The notes under the pieces: model-generated | Databases searched by the model: none | What the model saw: the letters and a program-made list of their open reading frames with translations, nothing else | Told to the model about the DNA's origin: nothing | IMG/VR virus record: IMGVR_UViG_3300025096_000019 | Span: 1 to 58,664 of that record | Source of the DNA: a virus | Reading direction: 5' to 3' (one strand) | DNA length: 58,664 nt | Part shown: positions 7,389-16,011 of the stretch, piece after piece | Numbering within the stretch: the first letter of the stretch is position 1 | Layout: the number at the start of each line of letters is the position of its first letter | Translations under genes and position numbers: made by a program

Positions 7389-9098
7389 CTACATCATACG
7401 TGAAAATCCTTTTACCTTATCAAACCTTATGACACTTTCAAATTTGTCATTCAGTTCCGATTTATGAGATATAACAAAAATGTTAGCACCCTTTATTATA
7501 TAGCGAATAATCTTTAAAAATTCTTCTGTTCCAAATCCATCAAGAGAACTATCAAACACCTCATCCATAATCAACAGATTAGTATTAACAGAATTCTTTA
7601 CCCTAGCAACTTCTCTCCATGTAAAAAGTAATGCTAAATCAATCCTCATCTTTTCACCTTCACTAAATGATGAATATGAAAAATCTTCATGAATTGGAGA
7701 CTTAACAGTTTCATTAAACTCCTCATCTAATGTAAAATTAATATAAAAATCCATCAGCTGTAGGTATCTATTGACCTGCTGATTAATAAACGGAAGATAC
7801 TTCTTAATGATTTTAGTTTTTACACCATCATCCTTTAATAAAGAATATGCAAAATCATGATGAATAACATCTTCTCTTCTTATTGAAATATCTTCTTTTG
7901 TCTCTTTAAGATTTACTTTAAACTCTACTAACTTGTCATGCTCAGTATTTCTGTCTGCAAGTTGGTCGGTAAGTCTCTGAACTTCCGATTCCAAATCCCT
8001 GATCTGTCGTTGACATCCAGAAATTCGCGTATTGTTTTGAGAAATGCCATTATTGAGTTTAGTAATCTCCTTTGATAGTTTGTTAAATTGACGTTCTCGA
8101 TCTTGTTCAGATTTAATGGTCTCTTCCAGATCTTGATAACCCTTCTTGAGTTCCCTTGCTTTATTTTGAACGTCATCAATCCTATTTAAGCGAAACTCTT
8201 CCTTAAGAGATTGTGTACATGTTGGGCAGACTACATTTTCCTCAAAAAACTTATGTTCTTTGGCAACAGTTGCTACTTTTTGAGTAATTTTACCCTTCAT
8301 AGTATTAAGTTTCACTAACTTTTCTGCTGCTCCTGTTACATCTTCTTGCTCACCAATAAGATCAGATATATTTGATTCATTAATCTCATTTAGTTCCATC
8401 TGAGTATTAACTTCAACAGTTAATACTTTAATTTTATCATGTTTTTCTTGGATATTAGTCTTACCCTGTTCCTCTAGTTCTTCAATAAACTGTCTCTGCA
8501 TTAAGATCTTATCATTTATATTCTCTTTACGTAGTTCCAAAGATTTTATCTGCTCTCTTTGAATACGCATCTTATCCTTTATAAGAGAATTCATTGCAGA
8601 AAAGATACGAATATCTAAAAGATCTTCAATAACATCTCGACGATTCGCACCTGTCAATTGCATAAAAGGAACAAAAGTACTACTACCCAAGATCACAATT
8701 TGAGTAAACGACTTATAATTTACTTTCAGAATACTTTCTTCTAATATCTTTTGATTAATACGATCATCAGACTCCTTATGTAAAGGATTACCATTAACTT
8801 CAATATCAAATATATTTGGTCTTATCCCACGTCTAACAAGATAATCCCTACTATTAACACTAAACTGAATCTCTACTAAACAGTCTCTCTCATTAGTAGT
8901 ATTGATTAATTGTGGTTTATTAATTTTACGAAATGGTTTATTGAATAGCACAAAAGTCAGTGCATCCAGCATAGTAGACTTACCAGCACCATTTGTTCCA
9001 ACTATTAAATTGGTATTATGTTTTTGAAAATCTATCTCACTCCACTGATTCCCTGTGGAAAGAAAATTTTTCCATTTAATTTTCTGGAACGTTATCAT
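7389..9098 (-). CDS. gp46: Recombination endonuclease subunit gp46 (Rad50-like)
   Basis: 569 residues, T4 gp46 length (560). It shows the SMC/Rad50 layout: Walker A GTNGAGKST at 34-42, a long coiled coil broken by a CPTC zinc-hook motif near residue 290, the ABC signature SFSEGEKMR near 479 and Walker B LLIMDEVFD near 507. With gp47 it resects DNA ends and feeds recombination-dependent replication and host DNA breakdown. It overlaps the DUF3110 gene by 23 bases. Confidence 0.96.
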   Translation of the reverse strand: MITFQKIKWKNFLSTGNQWSEIDFQKHNTNLIVGTNGAGKSTMLDALTFVLFNKPFRKINKPQLINTTNERDCLVEIQFSVNSRDYLVRRGIRPNIFDIEVNGNPLHKESDDRINQKILEESILKVNYKSFTQIVILGSSTFVPFMQLTGANRRDVIEDLLDIRIFSAMNSLIKDKMRIQREQIKSLELRKENINDKILMQRQFIEELEEQGKTNIQEKHDKIKVLTVEVNTQMELNEINESNISDLIGEQEDVTGAAEKLVKLNTMKGKITQKVATVAKEHKFFEENVVCPTCTQSLKEEFRLNRIDDVQNKARELKKGYQDLEETIKSEQDRERQFNKLSKEITKLNNGISQNNTRISGCQRQIRDLESEVQRLTDQLADRNTEHDKLVEFKVNLKETKEDISIRREDVIHHDFAYSLLKDDGVKTKIIKKYLPFINQQVNRYLQLMDFYINFTLDEEFNETVKSPIHEDFSYSSFSEGEKMRIDLALLFTWREVARVKNSVNTNLLIMDEVFDSSLDGFGTEEFLKIIRYIIKGANIFVISHKSELNDKFESVIRFDKVKGFSRMM

Positions 9099-9357
9099 GC
9101 TTTGGAGGAATCACGAGATCATCAGGAGTAATGATAGTGTATTTGTAATTATACCTCTTACATGTCATTAATGCAAGCTCATCATCAACTTCAACAACTA
9201 CCATTGGTCTTTCATAGTGTGGGTCATCCGCTAACATTAAAGCATATCTCTCAGCATCATCCTCTTCCTCAAACAAAAAAAGAACCTTATCCCCATACTG
9301 ATCCTGCACGGCATAAGCACCATCTTCCTTTCTAGTTTTTAATGTAAGAAGGAACAT
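9076..9357 (-). CDS. DUF3110 protein between gp47 and gp46
   Basis: 93 residues from the ATG at 9357, which shares its A with the gp47 stop (TAATG). An upstream ATG at 9372 is less likely. The pattern MFLLTLKTRKEDGAYAVQD, then VLFLFEEEDDAERYALML, fits DUF3110, a family largely of cyanobacteria and their phages. Function is unknown. The conserved position inside the gp47-gp46 pair suggests co-expression with the recombination nuclease and supports a cyanobacterial host. Confidence 0.75.
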   Translation of the reverse strand: MFLLTLKTRKEDGAYAVQDQYGDKVLFLFEEEDDAERYALMLADDPHYERPMVVVEVDDELALMTCKRYNYKYTIITPDDLVIPPKHDNVPEN

Positions 9358-10391
9358 TACTCCACTTCGCAAGCTTGCTTATAAAGATCTTGGAAGATAC
9401 CCTTAATAATAGTTTTATCATAGTCAAATTCAGATTCATCAATATATCGATTTAAGATCGAAAGAGTATTCTCTTCCTCATCTATCTCAAAATCTTCATT
9501 TTCTTGAATATCAAAGTTTTCAATTATTTTTAAATCTTGAACACCAACAGAGTAGAGTTTATCAATAAATTTTTCAAAATCTTTTATTTTAGATTTCTTA
9601 CGAACAATCACCTTAACAATTTTGTTTTCATACTCTGTAGCATTAAACAACTTGTAATTGGTATCTTCATAATATATGTTATAGAATAATTTATATGGAT
9701 TATTAATTGGAGTATGGGTGAGGGTTTCCGTATCAAAGATATGAAATCCTCTTGGATCATTCACATCATTCCAAAACATCTCATATGGATTACCCAAATA
9801 AAATATTTTCCCATCCTCAGATCTAGTATGAAAATGTCCTGAAAATACCTTTTCAAATTTATTGAAGATATTAACATCCATACCCGTTTCCATCATGTGT
9901 CCACGAGTTGCCCTAAAACCATTAAGTTCAAGATGACCCATAGCAATCTTTGCTTTAGATTTCTTGATCATCTCACAAGACTCATCATAATTCTCAGTAT
10001 TAATCCAAGGAAGCATTAAAATCTTTAATCTACCAAGTTTAATCTCATCTACTTTCGAATAAAGTGTTATATTAGAATAATCCTTTAATAATAATTCAGG
10101 AGAATTTACATAATTAGTATTCTTATAATAGCAATCATGATTGCCCGTAATAGCATATACCTTATACTTTTTTAAAGGATTGAATACTACCCTCTTAGAC
10201 CATTCTAAACTTTGTAGATCAATAGACTTACGACTATCAAATATATCACCCATATGAACTACTGTGTCTATCTTATGCTCCTCTAAAGACGGAAAGAAGA
10301 CATTCTTATAGAACAGTTCAAAATAATCATGTAAGTGCTTAGAACCCTTCCTAGCACCATAATGAGTATCAGTTATTATAGCAACACGCAT
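9357..10391 (-). CDS. gp47: Recombination endonuclease subunit gp47 (Mre11-like)
   Basis: 344 residues (T4 gp47 is 339). Metallophosphatase motifs are in order: DTH at 8-10, GDIFDSR from 48, GNHD at 83-86, a GHLEL near 152 and SGHFHTR near 187, which bind the two metals. It is the nuclease partner of gp46 in end processing. It begins one base after the gp55 stop, consistent with a gp55-47-46 operon driven by the promoter ahead of gp55. Confidence 0.96.
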   Translation of the reverse strand: MRVAIITDTHYGARKGSKHLHDYFELFYKNVFFPSLEEHKIDTVVHMGDIFDSRKSIDLQSLEWSKRVVFNPLKKYKVYAITGNHDCYYKNTNYVNSPELLLKDYSNITLYSKVDEIKLGRLKILMLPWINTENYDESCEMIKKSKAKIAMGHLELNGFRATRGHMMETGMDVNIFNKFEKVFSGHFHTRSEDGKIFYLGNPYEMFWNDVNDPRGFHIFDTETLTHTPINNPYKLFYNIYYEDTNYKLFNATEYENKIVKVIVRKKSKIKDFEKFIDKLYSVGVQDLKIIENFDIQENEDFEIDEEENTLSILNRYIDESEFDYDKTIIKGIFQDLYKQACEVE

Positions 10392-10868
10392 TTATCTATT
10401 TGACTTCTGGACAATATTATCCTTAATACTATTATAATCAGAGCTACTACCTGATAATGAATTATCATCAACATTCATAACTTCTTCAAATCCAGTTCTT
10501 TCAATGATTTTTGTTTTAATATCTAACTGCTTCTTCTCTTTTTGTATTCTACGAAGAAAAGCATAATGTATTATTTGTGTAAAATATGCGAATGGATTTC
10601 TAGACTTCTCTGGATCGAAGTTGTGTATATACTGCACACAATTTTCAATACCATCAGATATCATATCATCCCTAAACATATAATTTACAAAATTAGGTTT
10701 GTATGATAGATGAGTAGCAATCTTTAAAAAACATTCACCAAGGTAGTTTGTGATTCTTGGTTTCGTTAAATCATTTTCCTTTGCATGAGCAACTTTTTCT
10801 CTATACACAATAAGTGCTTCAAGCAATTCTCTATTGTTTACATAATGTTCAGATTTCTTTTTTGGCAT
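10392..10868 (-). CDS. gp55: Late-transcription sigma factor gp55
   Basis: 158 residues, shorter than T4 gp55 (185). The central region (NYLGECFLKIA through FDPEKSRNPFAYFTQIIHYAFLRRI) is the divergent sigma region 2 of T4-type late sigma factors. It directs host RNA polymerase to TATAAATA-type promoters, with gp45 as activator in T4. The C-terminus is serine/asparagine-rich and polar. A strong sigma70-type promoter lies about 35 bases upstream, so gp55 is likely made before late genes. Confidence 0.92.
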   Translation of the reverse strand: MPKKKSEHYVNNRELLEALIVYREKVAHAKENDLTKPRITNYLGECFLKIATHLSYKPNFVNYMFRDDMISDGIENCVQYIHNFDPEKSRNPFAYFTQIIHYAFLRRIQKEKKQLDIKTKIIERTGFEEVMNVDDNSLSGSSSDYNSIKDNIVQKSNR

Positions 10869-10900
10869 AACATTTTGCTTCCGTCTTATAACATATAAGT

Positions 10901-10928
10901 ATTATACCACATTTCTGGGACTTGACAA
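10901..10928 (-). promoter_or_regulatory. Sigma70-type promoter upstream of gp55
   Basis: TTGTCA (10923-10928), a 16-base spacer and TATAAT (10901-10906) on the minus strand, in a 109-base intergenic region. It should serve gp55, gp47, DUF3110 and gp46 with the host sigma factor. Confidence 0.7.
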
Positions 10929-10977
10929 GTTATTAATATATCAGTAGAATACCTTTGTAAGGGTTGATGGGAAATAA

Positions 10978-11400
10978 TTAGCTTTCTTTATTAGTACCAT
11001 TAAACAGTTTCTCAAATAATTCTCTAGCTTCTTCTACATTAGAAACATAACCCATTTCAGAAGAAACTTCTACTTTTCCTTGTGAATTATTGAACTTTAT
11101 AGTCTCTCCTCCTCCTTCTTCTTCTAATAGAAATCTTTTATATATTGCTATAATTTTAGGATCACTTGTTTCTGTCATAGTTATAATCTTATCATTCCTA
11201 AGAATAAACATCTTGTCATCAGATAATTCCATCCAAGGTTTTACCTTAACAAAAGAACCGTTATTAGTATCCATCATCTTCATTATAACGGGCGATTGAA
11301 GAATAATGATAGGATCTCCATCATTATCATCGACAGAAACAGCTGAAAGAATTTCTTCTCCTGAAATTAATTTTATTAATGCGTGGAACTCTTCTCCCAT
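10978..11400 (-). CDS. Hypothetical protein with Sm-like strand pattern
   Basis: 140 residues, not firmly assigned. The first 90 residues read as alternating short strands: HALIKLISGEEILSAV, a DNDGDPIIIL turn, VKPWMELSDD and FILRNDKIITM. That order resembles an Sm/Lsm-type beta barrel, which would imply RNA binding; this is inference. The rest is a charged helical tail. The ATG shares its A with the UvsW stop (TAATG), so the two are coupled, and the gp55 promoter follows. Confidence 0.6.
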   Translation of the reverse strand: MGEEFHALIKLISGEEILSAVSVDDNDGDPIIILQSPVIMKMMDTNNGSFVKVKPWMELSDDKMFILRNDKIITMTETSDPKIIAIYKRFLLEEEGGGETIKFNNSQGKVEVSSEMGYVSNVEEARELFEKLFNGTNKES

Positions 11401-12863
11401 TAGGTTTTAAGTGGTATGTTTACAATATCATAATTGAAATTCTCTTCATTATAAACTTTGATTCTTTCAATTAAATGGTTTAGTGTGTAATTCTTTCTTG
11501 ATTTGTAACTGATATCATCAGCAATATCATATAAAGTTGCCCTTACTTTTCTATCACCTTTTCTAAGGACCCTACCAATGGATTGGAGGTTTCTAATTCT
11601 GGACTTTGAGGGGCTGGCGAAAATAACATTGTGCAACCGCTTAATATTAATACCAGTAGAGAAAGTGCCGTAAGAGGCAACAATGATTGCATTATCTTCA
11701 TTCTCAGTAATCTCTCGAATTTTTTCTCTATCTTCGGTAGGTACACCACCGTGAACAAAGAAAACATGACGATTATCGACCTTACTATTATTTATTAGAT
11801 CGTATAGTGGTTGACCATGCTTTTCAACTCTAGCAAATAGAATTAAACTATTACCTTTAAGATCAAGAGCAAGATTTTTAATAAAATTATTTCTACGATC
11901 ATGAGTAATAATATACTGAACCTCATCCTCAAACGTTTCAAATTTATTCGGTGGGTGTTTCAATAGAAGCACATTAATATCTAATGTAGCAAGATGACCC
12001 TTCTTCATAAGTTCATCTGTCTTAATGATTTTATAAGAAGGACCAAATAATCCTTCTAATACCCACTTATGTGTCTGAGATCCATCTAATGTTCCAGTAA
12101 ATCCATAACGATACTTAGCATCTGCTAATTTCGTCATTATAGATATAAGGGATTTTGATTTAAATTGATGAGCTTCGTCACCAACTACTACACTGAACCG
12201 TTCAAAATATTTACGTGGGAGTTTATATATCGACTGCCAAGTTGTTATGATTACCTGAGAGTCTGTCTCCCTTTCCTTACCAGCATATATCTTGTGGCAA
12301 TATGATCCAACATCCCATCCATAATCTGCAAAATCTTTATACATCTGCTCTACTAAGGAAGTTGTAGGAACAACTATCAGAGTACTTTTCTTTTTTTCAA
12401 CATAATATCGGACAATCGCATATATCATTAGCGATTTTCCTGAAGCAGTTGGGGATATTAATAACTTACGATTATGTCTTAAAGCATCATATACTCCCTC
12501 TATTTGATAATCTCTAGGTTTATGAGTAGAGATTGCTGTCATATAATCCTTAACACCCATCTTTGAAATCATTTTATTGACTTCAAAAGGTAAACCATAA
12601 TACTTACTATCTACAAACTCGTAAGTATATTCATGATCATTACAAAATTGTATTATCTTATCCAGTAACCCAACATATACTTCTCCTGTTTGGGTGTTGA
12701 ATAGACGTATTTTTCCATCCCAGAACTTCTTACGATATGCTGGTGAAAATTTAGCACCTGGAACTTCAAAGGTAAATTGATCAGCCAACTCATAATAAAC
12801 ATGAGGTTCTGATTCCACTCTCAGGTAGACTTCATTTTTCTTTGATATAGTCAAATGTGCCAT
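11400..12863 (-). CDS. uvsW: UvsW-like SF2 DNA/RNA helicase
   Basis: 487 residues (T4 UvsW about 500). Helicase motifs are in order: PRDYQ near 116, Walker A SPTASGKS at 137-144, DEAH at 229-232, TGT near 258 and the QSIGRVLRKG motif VI near 425. The first 100 residues form the UvsW N-terminal domain. UvsW unwinds R-loops and branched DNA, shutting off origin replication and helping recombination-dependent replication. A CTAAATAT late motif precedes it. Confidence 0.95.
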   Translation of the reverse strand: MAHLTISKKNEVYLRVESEPHVYYELADQFTFEVPGAKFSPAYRKKFWDGKIRLFNTQTGEVYVGLLDKIIQFCNDHEYTYEFVDSKYYGLPFEVNKMISKMGVKDYMTAISTHKPRDYQIEGVYDALRHNRKLLISPTASGKSLMIYAIVRYYVEKKKSTLIVVPTTSLVEQMYKDFADYGWDVGSYCHKIYAGKERETDSQVIITTWQSIYKLPRKYFERFSVVVGDEAHQFKSKSLISIMTKLADAKYRYGFTGTLDGSQTHKWVLEGLFGPSYKIIKTDELMKKGHLATLDINVLLLKHPPNKFETFEDEVQYIITHDRRNNFIKNLALDLKGNSLILFARVEKHGQPLYDLINNSKVDNRHVFFVHGGVPTEDREKIREITENEDNAIIVASYGTFSTGINIKRLHNVIFASPSKSRIRNLQSIGRVLRKGDRKVRATLYDIADDISYKSRKNYTLNHLIERIKVYNEENFNYDIVNIPLKT

Positions 12864-12883
12864 ACATTTAAATCATATATCAA

Positions 12884-12891
12884 ATATTTAG
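12884..12891 (-). promoter_or_regulatory. Late promoter motif upstream of UvsW
   Basis: CTAAATAT directly after the UvsY stop codon and about 21 bases before the UvsW ATG. T4 UvsW is also expressed late, which agrees with this placement. Confidence 0.5.
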
Positions 12892-13323
12892 TTAGTTATA
12901 TCCTGCTTGGAATTTCATAAACTCAATGGCATTTTTAATTTGAAAGGTTCTATTAGATATATTTTTAATTATCTCTTCAAGGAATTTTAATGTTGTGTCA
13001 TAATATCTTATTTTAAGATCTATCTTAGACATCTTCTCATCAGCTTCCATATGCCTCTGTATGGCATCCTTTTCCCTAACCTTATACGGAAAAGGTTCTT
13101 CAGCATATACCTCTGCTGGTGCTTTACCAGTATAGAAATTGTATCTCTCTAAACGTGTTTTGTTATATTGTTCTCTTGCCCTTTCACGCAATAAACTAAC
13201 AGTATTATAGACAGTATAATACTTTGAGTGTAACTGTGGAATTTTTAACGATTCATCATGTAAGTTATCAGGGTCAATGACAGAATCTTTCTGCCACATC
13301 TCCTGAATTTTATCAAGATTCAT
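12892..13323 (-). CDS. uvsY: UvsY recombination mediator
   Basis: 143 residues (T4 UvsY 137). The N-terminal LDKIQEMWQKDSVID, the central YYTVYNTV helix, FYTGKAP and the C-terminal QIKNAIEFMKFQAG match the T4 protein in order. UvsY loads UvsX recombinase onto gp32-covered single-stranded DNA. Its ATG overlaps the gp3 stop (ATGA). UvsX is not in this window. Confidence 0.92.
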   Translation of the reverse strand: MNLDKIQEMWQKDSVIDPDNLHDESLKIPQLHSKYYTVYNTVSLLRERAREQYNKTRLERYNFYTGKAPAEVYAEEPFPYKVREKDAIQRHMEADEKMSKIDLKIRYYDTTLKFLEEIIKNISNRTFQIKNAIEFMKFQAGYN

Positions 13324-13868
13324 AAGGGTGTATAACCGTCCGTACCTACTATATTATACACCAAATATTTAAATGACACTTCTGCTGTGAAGTAATTAAT
13401 ATCTGTTTCTGTTGCATCAAAATCCAATGATGTTAAAGATGTTGGCCACAGATCTTTGAATTTTACTGTTGCCGTAGTTCTAAAATTAGAATTTAATATA
13501 TTTAATGATCCATCACTCCACTGTTCTTTCGAGTCTCTAAGACCTTCATCATCTGTAGTCTGCTTTACATATTGAGCAGCAGTTTCTGGAAACCCAAGAC
13601 CAGTTAACCAATTATGAATAGCCATATAATTTTCCATATTCTCATCAACAAGAAATCTTAATATAAGATCTCCGTATGTAAGAATCTCACCTGGTACATC
13701 AATTTCTTTCAAATAGTTTGGTTGAATGGTTGTACCAAGAGTTATTTCTGGTATTCTTGCCGAATTGCATAAAAAAGATGCCTTTGGATATTTTGCCAAA
13801 GTAAATTCAAATCCAACTGGGGATAAGAAATTTCTATTTTGTATTTGATTAGCAAATGGACTGACCAT
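13320..13868 (-). CDS. gp3: Tail completion/tube-junction protein (cyanophage gp3)
   Basis: 182 residues. By position between gp23 and uvsY it corresponds to the gene annotated gp3 in T4-like cyanophages. The sequence looks like a tail-tube-type fold: FEFTLAKYPKASFLCNSARIP near the start, FLVDENMENYMAIHNWL in the middle and a final LWPTSLTSLDF plus YFTAEVSFKYLVYNI, an ending reminiscent of gp19. It probably caps or terminates the tube. A gp54-like tube initiator is an alternative. A late motif precedes it. Confidence 0.7.
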   Translation of the reverse strand: MVSPFANQIQNRNFLSPVGFEFTLAKYPKASFLCNSARIPEITLGTTIQPNYLKEIDVPGEILTYGDLILRFLVDENMENYMAIHNWLTGLGFPETAAQYVKQTTDDEGLRDSKEQWSDGSLNILNSNFRTTATVKFKDLWPTSLTSLDFDATETDINYFTAEVSFKYLVYNIVGTDGYTPL

Positions 13869-13890
13869 TATTTACCATTAACCTTATATT

Positions 13891-13898
13891 GTATTTAG
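13891..13898 (-). promoter_or_regulatory. Late promoter motif upstream of gp3
   Basis: CTAAATAC overlapping the TAA stop of the preceding small gene, about 23 bases before the gp3 ATG. Confidence 0.55.
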
Positions 13899-14083
13899 CG
13901 AGTCACCGTCACTTCAATACTGTCATCATCCATTTCCCATTCTTCATCTATTATGAATCCCTTCTCTGCAATGGTTTCATGGATTACATCCCTAGCATCT
14001 TCTTGTGAAACACTAGATTGAAAAACAACTTTACCAGATTCATCCTTTACGATTCCATCAGGGTAAATAATAAATTTATTCAT
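13895..14083 (-). CDS. Hypothetical protein, 62 aa
   Basis: A small acidic protein with FIIYPDGIVKDESGKVVFQ at the N-terminus, where the PDG and SGK turns suggest a beta hairpin, followed by an acidic C-terminal half. It lies in a cluster of three small genes between gp23 and gp3. No family or function is recognised. Confidence 0.6.
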   Translation of the reverse strand: MNKFIIYPDGIVKDESGKVVFQSSVSQEDARDVIHETIAEKGFIIDEEWEMDDDSIEVTVTR

Positions 14084-14101
14084 AATCTAAACCTTTTAAA
14101 A

Positions 14102-14257
14102 TTACTCAATAATAGTTTTATACCACTCTTCACTCATACCCAAAATGAGCTTATCTGCGGAATCATTATCTTCAGCATAACCTTCTTTAATCAAATAGTC
14201 AAGTAACTTTGCGTAAAGTTTATGTGACTCTTTGAGTTCTCTTGGAGATGGTTTCAT
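14102..14257 (-). CDS. Hypothetical small helical protein, 51 aa
   Basis: The ORF is open from 14317, but the start at 14257 (MKPSPRELKESH) is preferred because a CTAAATAC late motif lies 20 bases upstream and the longer form overlaps the previous gene. The product is helical with a GMSEEWY motif before the C-terminus. I recall similar short ORFs in other cyanophages. Function is unknown. Confidence 0.65.
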   Translation of the reverse strand: MKPSPRELKESHKLYAKLLDYLIKEGYAEDNDSADKLILGMSEEWYKTIIE

Positions 14258-14276
14258 TTTCTTATAGTCTTTAATT

Positions 14277-14284
14277 GTATTTAG
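14277..14284 (-). promoter_or_regulatory. Late promoter motif before 51-aa gene
   Basis: CTAAATAC just after the stop of the 62-aa gene and about 20 bases before the preferred ATG at 14257. Confidence 0.5.
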
Positions 14285-14286
14285 AT

Positions 14287-14475
14287 TTATTCTGATACTG
14301 ATGTTGCACCTACCCATCCACCATTCTTACCATCATCATTAACCATTAAAGCATCTGCAATTGATTTTAATGAATAAGTTTTCTTGTCAGCGATATCATC
14401 AGACCATTTAGCATTTCCTGTATAATAAACATCATAATTGTCAAGCGCAGCAGTTTTTTTAATATACCAAGCCAT
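14287..14475 (-). CDS. Hypothetical protein, 62 aa
   Basis: Begins MAWYIKKTA and contains DVYYTGNAKWSDD and DGKNGGW, a pattern I associate with small proteins downstream of gp23 in other cyanophages. It is separated from gp23 by a strong terminator and has its own late motif, so it is an independent late gene. It might be a minor virion or head protein; there is no direct evidence. Confidence 0.65.
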   Translation of the reverse strand: MAWYIKKTAALDNYDVYYTGNAKWSDDIADKKTYSLKSIADALMVNDDGKNGGWVGATSVSE

Positions 14476-14491
14476 TTTTCTAAGTTTTTAA

Positions 14492-14499
14492 ATATTTAG
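14492..14499 (-). promoter_or_regulatory. Late promoter motif before 62-aa gene
   Basis: CTAAATAT between the gp23 terminator and the ATG at 14475. The implied leader is very short. Confidence 0.5.
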
Positions 14500-14500
14500 A

Positions 14501-14530
14501 TAAAAAAAGAGACCCGTCAAGCGGGTCTCT
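14501..14530 (-). terminator. Intrinsic terminator after gp23
   Basis: Perfect 9-bp stem AGAGACCCG/CGGGTCTCT, loop CTTGA, then seven Ts in the minus-strand transcript. It ends the head operon just after the major capsid gene. Confidence 0.93.
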
Positions 14531-14555
14531 GTAAAGTAAAGAAGATATAAACTTC

Positions 14556-15965
14556 TTACATAAGGTTCTGAACCTTAACCCTACGATAGTAGCGGTTAGT
14601 GTTAGGTGTAAGAACACCAAGTCCCTGAGTTGTACCTTGTGAGAATGGGTTTTCAACCATACCATAACGAGTCTTAAACCCGATTTTTGGTTGGAAGGTG
14701 TTCTCGCCAACTGCACGAACCATCTGGAGAGGAACGTATGGGCAGTAGAAGAGTCCAGCATCATAAGGTGAGGAACCTTTGTATCCAGCAACGTAGTACT
14801 GATTAGCAGAACTATTTGCAGAATATGGGTCGATGTATACGCGATACTTACCTTGAAGTACACCAGCAAATGTATTGCCTGTGTCATCAACGTTAAGATT
14901 AGCGTTAAGTGCAGGAGTATAATCCAGAACACCAGCCATCGTTAGGGCGGAAGCAACGTCTGCGGAGCAGAGGATCATGTTGCCCTTTCCACGACGAGTC
15001 CTTTGTGCAATTGCGTTGGCATCGCGCTCGATTTGGAAAATAAGTCCCTTGAATTTCTCAACCGACCATCTGCCGTTTGAGTCTGTGTCGAGGTCGAAAG
15101 CACCAGCAGTAGCAGTGTTAACCTGAGCACCGGATTCAGCAACCTTATAGATTGTACGAATAACTTCGCGGTTGATTTCAGCAAGGATCTCTGTGGAGAG
15201 AATATTTGCTAATTCAGCCTCGGCGTTTAGTCCGTGAATTGCTTTAAGGTCCTGAGCAAGTTCTAGTGAGTACTCAGCTTTCAGAGCACGGGATTTCGCC
15301 GTAACGGTTACTTTCTCGATGCTGAATGCCATTTCGTTGAAATGGTCGCCAGTACCAGAACCAAGGTTCTCAGAAGAATCTGTACGCATACCCTGACCAA
15401 CAGGATAGGTTGTAGCAGTCTGTGAACCCTGTGGGTTAAGAGCACCTGGATTACCAGCACCTGTGAGTCCAGTACCACCTGTAGTACCTAAACCAACTGC
15501 GCCGTCAGTCCATCCGGTAGTAAGATTTCCACCATCATCCTGACCGGAGAAGGAAGTATCTGCTTCGTCGAATAGTGCTTCTGTTCCAGACTGATTCTCA
15601 TAGCGCGAGCGCATTGCGAAAATTAGTCCAGTAGGTCCGTTCATTGGCTGAACACCTGCTAGGTCATATGCGACCAAGTTAGGCATTGAGCGACGGATAA
15701 GGCTTATTAGAACGGGGTCAAAACCGGCTGTTGGACCTGCGTCAGCAGCGTCTGCACTAAAACCAGCATTTGAACCTGTAGCTGTGCTGTTTGTTGGAAC
15801 AGCTTCTGAAAGAAAAGAACGCTCTTCGCGGAGTGCTGTTTCCTGATTCTCCAGGAGAACGGCGGTTACCATTCTACGATGATTGTCTTTGATTGGATCA
15901 AGACCTTCGTAGTCTAGTAGAGGTGCCCACTTCTCCTGCAGATGTTCCTGATTGAACATTTGCAT
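14556..15965 (-). CDS. gp23: Major capsid protein gp23
   Basis: 469 residues, typical for cyanophage gp23 (T4 521 before cleavage). Recognisable segments include QEHLQEKWAPLLDYEGL near the N-terminus, IGLIRR-like ISLIRRSMPN, the LVAYDLAGVQPMNGPTGLIFAMRSRY region (in part), MAFSIEKVTV, and YRVYIDPY and YKGSSPYDAGLFY near the C-terminus. It forms the icosahedral shell after gp21 trims its N-terminus. Its base composition is less AT-rich than its neighbours, as expected for a highly expressed gene. A terminator follows. Confidence 0.97.
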   Translation of the reverse strand: MQMFNQEHLQEKWAPLLDYEGLDPIKDNHRRMVTAVLLENQETALREERSFLSEAVPTNSTATGSNAGFSADAADAGPTAGFDPVLISLIRRSMPNLVAYDLAGVQPMNGPTGLIFAMRSRYENQSGTEALFDEADTSFSGQDDGGNLTTGWTDGAVGLGTTGGTGLTGAGNPGALNPQGSQTATTYPVGQGMRTDSSENLGSGTGDHFNEMAFSIEKVTVTAKSRALKAEYSLELAQDLKAIHGLNAEAELANILSTEILAEINREVIRTIYKVAESGAQVNTATAGAFDLDTDSNGRWSVEKFKGLIFQIERDANAIAQRTRRGKGNMILCSADVASALTMAGVLDYTPALNANLNVDDTGNTFAGVLQGKYRVYIDPYSANSSANQYYVAGYKGSSPYDAGLFYCPYVPLQMVRAVGENTFQPKIGFKTRYGMVENPFSQGTTQGLGVLTPNTNRYYRRVKVQNLM

Positions 15966-15994
15966 TTCTATTTACCTATGTAAATTGTAGTTTG

Positions 15995-16002
15995 AATTTA
16001 TA
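15995..16002 (-). promoter_or_regulatory. Candidate late promoter upstream of gp23
   Basis: TATAAATT about 30 bases before the gp23 ATG, in the 46-base gap after gp22. One base differs from the T4 late box. Confidence 0.5.
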
Positions 16003-16011
16003 ATTTAAAAA

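Noticed and set aside
14480-14932. 150-residue ORF overlapping the end of gp23
   Set aside because: It spans the gp23 terminator and shadows the capsid gene in another frame.
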